Below, one piece after another: positions 60,744-64,000 of a stretch of DNA of 64,000 bases. How positions within the stretch are numbered: the stretch's first letter is position 1; every line of letters begins with the position of its first letter. Both the position numbers and the translations under genes were made by a program. Below the pieces are notes generated by a model that worked only from the letters and a program-made list of their open reading frames with translations, was not told the DNA's origin and did no database searches. This DNA comes from Aphis gossypii (lineage: Eukaryota; Arthropoda; Insecta; Hemiptera; Aphididae). The DNA lies in NCBI RefSeq assembly GCF_020184175.1, contig NC_065531.1, positions 55,015,213-55,079,212 of the forward strand, given 5' to 3'.

Positions 60744-63700
60744 GTAAGTAATACCTATATTTTATTTGAATTGAATTGATTTTTTTTTAGTTTTTTGTAT
60801 CAATTAAGATTGGTAGCTATAGGTACCTAATATTTGTTGTTTATTTTTTATTGTGAATAATTATTCAAGGTACCTAGGTGATACTACCAATTTATTATTG
60901 TTATTCAAATATGAATGTTGATAATAATTTATAATTTATTAATTTAATATTATTTGATTACATGGGTTGTTAAGTACTAGGTAAGTAAAGCAATTTCGAT
61001 CGTTTATGTAGATATGTACAGCTGAATATCTGTTCATTGTTATGCATGTAAATCCGCTTTCGTGTGAAGCGCGATGTTAAATTTGTGTTTTAAAAAGCAG
61101 CTCCAGACCACGAGAGCAAACAACTCGGTGAGAAATATTTAATAATTTAATACATAAATATATTTTTATCTTCAGCACGAATTATTGTTGATACTCGTCT
61201 TATGTGTTGTCAGTTTTGCTGTCTCTTACTGTTTAACATTTTAACTCCTATTGAAGTGTTTTTTTCTCAATTTCTATTCGTCGATCACGGTTTTATCCTA
61301 AGACTTCCAAGATTATTTTTAATAGACATGGAAAGTCCTAGTATACATATAAATACACATAGTATACAAATACAACGTTTATACAATATCATTGTGAAAT
61401 GGTTTGTTTTCTTACACAAAATTTTCTTTCGATTTTTCGCTACGCAATATGAAAAACAATTAGAAAAATCCTATATCCCTTAAAAATTATAGTATTTATG
61501 AGCGAAGTATATAGGTTAGAATAACACGTTTAAATGTTTAAACTCAAAAATCGGTTTTATTTCACGTTATATTTTTCGAATAGTTACGTCGTATTCGTGT
61601 ATATACAATAACTAATAATAGAACTATTTAAATATTAAATTTTAAATAAAATACATTAAACCAAGTAGCGTGAAATATTATGAGCACCGTGAAACACAAT
61701 TTTAGTTATTAGTTACAATAAATTACGATTTCCAATTACGAGTTTTCGTTTTTGTTCGCGGAACTATCAAAATAATATTATAATTTATGTAGATTTTATA
61801 GTATATAATTGTATATAATTATACACACATGTTACAGTACATAATAATAAATTAAAACAATGTCAGAATATCTGAATATCTCACTATAGTATTCAATGGA
61901 CATGGATTTGAAACTTCGACTATCTATTACAAATAATTATCTCATCACTGGCTGTAGTATATTTATAATATATTTTATATTACCAATATTTTTTGGTTAA
62001 AATAAATTTCAACAAGTACTTATTTCATGATGTGGGAACTGTAATGTACATAACTATTACCTGAATTGGCTGTATTATAATTATTAAAGGAACATTTTTA
62101 ATTTTTAATGAAAGGTTTTACATTTCTTAATTTGTTGGTACGTACTACATGGTAACTGCAGGTAATTTCAATTTTCTGCCATGTTCCCTTTGTTTTTATG
62201 ATTTAATTAGGTTTATTATTATGGAATGTGAGGTTAGGTAGATTCATTTGTAACCAAGTCTGCTTTTTCTATTTAGGCCTTAGGGCATCTCTACATTAAA
62301 TTGAGGGTCCCTGTGTGAATGTAATTCGTTTATTAGTAATTAATATTAGTTCTTGAATGTGTTATACGAGTTCCTTTTTAAGTATGGTTTTGTAATTAAT
62401 TTTATACTTTATAGCGATCAAAGATTCATTAATTTAACGAGTAAAAAGTAGAAGAAAGTAAAAGAGGAAAAGTCCAAATTCAAAAATAAAGCTTGTTTTG
62501 TTTTAAATGGTGTGTATCTTAATTACATAAATACTAATACCTACTAGACAGAATTGAATAGGTTATAGTTATAATGTTTCATAGGTATCGTATGAATATC
62601 GCGTAACCGACTTCATTGTAATTTTTAGATGTGTTAATATATAATATACTTATGTATTTCTAGGGTAGCCGATAATACAATATTTCCGAGAAGTGATTTT
62701 GAATAACTACTATGCTGCCTGTTTTGTGTTTACTTTAAAATCATCAGTAAGTTGTGTATTTATGCCAGGAGATCGATTCAAAGGGGATAAATGTTGCTAA
62801 ACGTTTGTGTTTGGAAATCAAAATTTTCACTGATACTTACGAAGTTTTTAAAAATTGTGCGTCTGTTGTTGAATAGGTAGTGGTTTAATAATGTGCAGAA
62901 TATTTTTGGTAATATATCTAATAGAAATTAGAACATTAAATTTCTATCTAAGTTTGGTAGCTAGAAGGTAGTTTTATTGTAATTTAAAGTTTAAATGTAC
63001 AATATTCAGAAATGTTCCTGTATTATCCTATATTCGAAAATCGTTTTTGATAACGCAAAATTGTCTCTGGAAATAATGTAAAAACTACTGTATAATAATA
63101 TAAAGGTACGTATAAATCGATTTAACATTTACAACACCAACTGTATTTGCTTAATGACAGTTTTGAAATTTTGAATGTGCATACGTAAACATAAATAGAA
63201 TCCTATATAATATTACAAGTACACGCGCAAGTCCCGAGTGCATTAGTAATTGCAATTTTCAAGTAAATCGAAATACAAACAATATTATTCAGCATGTTCG
63301 GTGAATACAAAATGAAAATAATGTTTAAAACGAAAAAAAAAATTGTTTAATATTTAAGTATAAAAAAATATCATCAAACAATAATTGTAATATTATGTAT
63401 TTATTTAGGACGGTCCGTTACTTAATATGTAGTCAATTTAAGGACACAATTGTATTGTAATAACAACGAAATAAACTATGATTAATAATTTTTATTGTGA
63501 ATGTTTGCAGTTGGTGAATGTTGACAGTTACCATTATATTATTATATCGTCGTATACCAAAGTATTAGGTTAATATTGACATATTAACTAAATTTGTACA
63601 GCGTTTCTAAACATTTTTTAGTGACTGTTGGTATGATGATGATATTGTTTTCTTTAAATGTACCTAATATAGAGATAATGGAAAAGTCTCAGTAGTCAGT

Positions 63701-64000
63701 ACGTAAATATAATAATAATAAATAAAATTTTTTCCCAAAATATTTTAGCTGTAAAATTACATACATATTATCTAATATTTTTTAAATAAAGATTTTTCTA
63801 AATTCTGTTATGAATCAATTATACACCAGAAATTAGTTTTCGGTGGGCATTGAAAACATTATATCGATCGCTGATGTACTATAGGATCAAAAAATCTCTT
63901 TAAGGCAAACTTCTTTATCAAATTAAACAAAAAATTATGGGCAAGGATACACACGATGCAATCACAAAACAAAGTCAACTACAAAACAGCGTGATTTTGA
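60744..64000. other. Intron or intergenic sequence to the window end
   Basis: AT-rich. No recognisable continuation of the Myb-like exon and no other gene. Patches at about 63225-63260 and 63835-64000 are slightly less AT-rich but carry no ORF I can support. Confidence 0.55.

Noticed and set aside
61101..61127. 27-base micro-exon candidate after the Myb-like exon
   Set aside because: Phases would fit, but the acceptor lacks a pyrimidine tract and the peptide does not continue the Myb-like domain.
61202..61483. ORF of 93 codons downstream of the Myb-like exon
   Set aside because: Low-complexity Phe/Ile/Leu-rich translation, no domain, no splice link to the Myb-like exon in frame.
63451..63470. 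ATTGTAATAACAACG as the right end of the Harbinger-like element
   Set aside because: Only about a dozen bases resemble the inverted left end and the outer CGGCCC is missing; likely chance in AT-rich DNA.
1..64000. CRISPR arrays, bacterial operons, phage or virus genes, tRNA or rRNA genes
   Set aside because: None seen by eye; the content is a spliced animal gene. A covariance-model scan for tRNAs would be the decisive test.

Overview
The window is eukaryotic and almost entirely one very large, intron-rich, plus-strand gene: a spectraplakin, the arthropod short stop (shot/kakapo) gene, orthologous to vertebrate MACF1/ACF7 and dystonin. The introns are very AT-rich and full of TAGGTA/TACCTA words. 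Together with an insect-type Shot protein, this suggests a hemipteran, probably an aphid. The gene identity is firm; the aphid assignment is an impression from composition.

Layout. Positions 1-2297 are upstream sequence and 5' leader with a GC-rich promoter region. The first coding exon is 2298-2427, followed by a 13.9 kb intron. CH1 (actin binding) is encoded by four small exons at 16284-20708. A second, internal first exon (23545-23940) lies in a GC-rich island and joins in frame to CH2 (26460-26987), giving an isoform without CH1. The plakin domain, including its SH3 insert, spans 27053-32397. An optional plakin-repeat exon lies at 32454-33690. The spectrin-repeat rod runs from 34208 to 47892 and includes one 3.7 kb exon. 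EF-hands are at 47979-48523 and the GAS2-related (GAR) microtubule-binding domain ends at 48765. Alternative exons and a Ser/Arg/Pro-rich tail with three SxIP-type EB1-binding motifs follow, up to the stop at 57972-57974. A 3' UTR with several AATAAA signals follows.

I joined 46 coding exons by hand with consistent splice phases. The form with CH1+CH2 and without the plakin-repeat exon sums to 15,738 nt, about 5,245 residues. The parts form one linker: actin at the N-terminus (CH1-CH2), junction or membrane partners through the plakin domain, a long spectrin spacer, and microtubule lattice (GAR) plus growing tips (SxIP/EB1) at the C-terminus.

Outside the gene, 60206-60743 carries a probable PIF/Harbinger-type transposon end and one exon of a Myb/SANT-like protein. 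Four short degenerate DNA-transposon copies lie inside or between shot introns. I saw no bacterial, viral, CRISPR or RNA-gene content. The most interesting features are splicing arrangements: two competing donors that gate the plakin-repeat exon, and two frame-incompatible (hence mutually exclusive) exons after the GAR domain.
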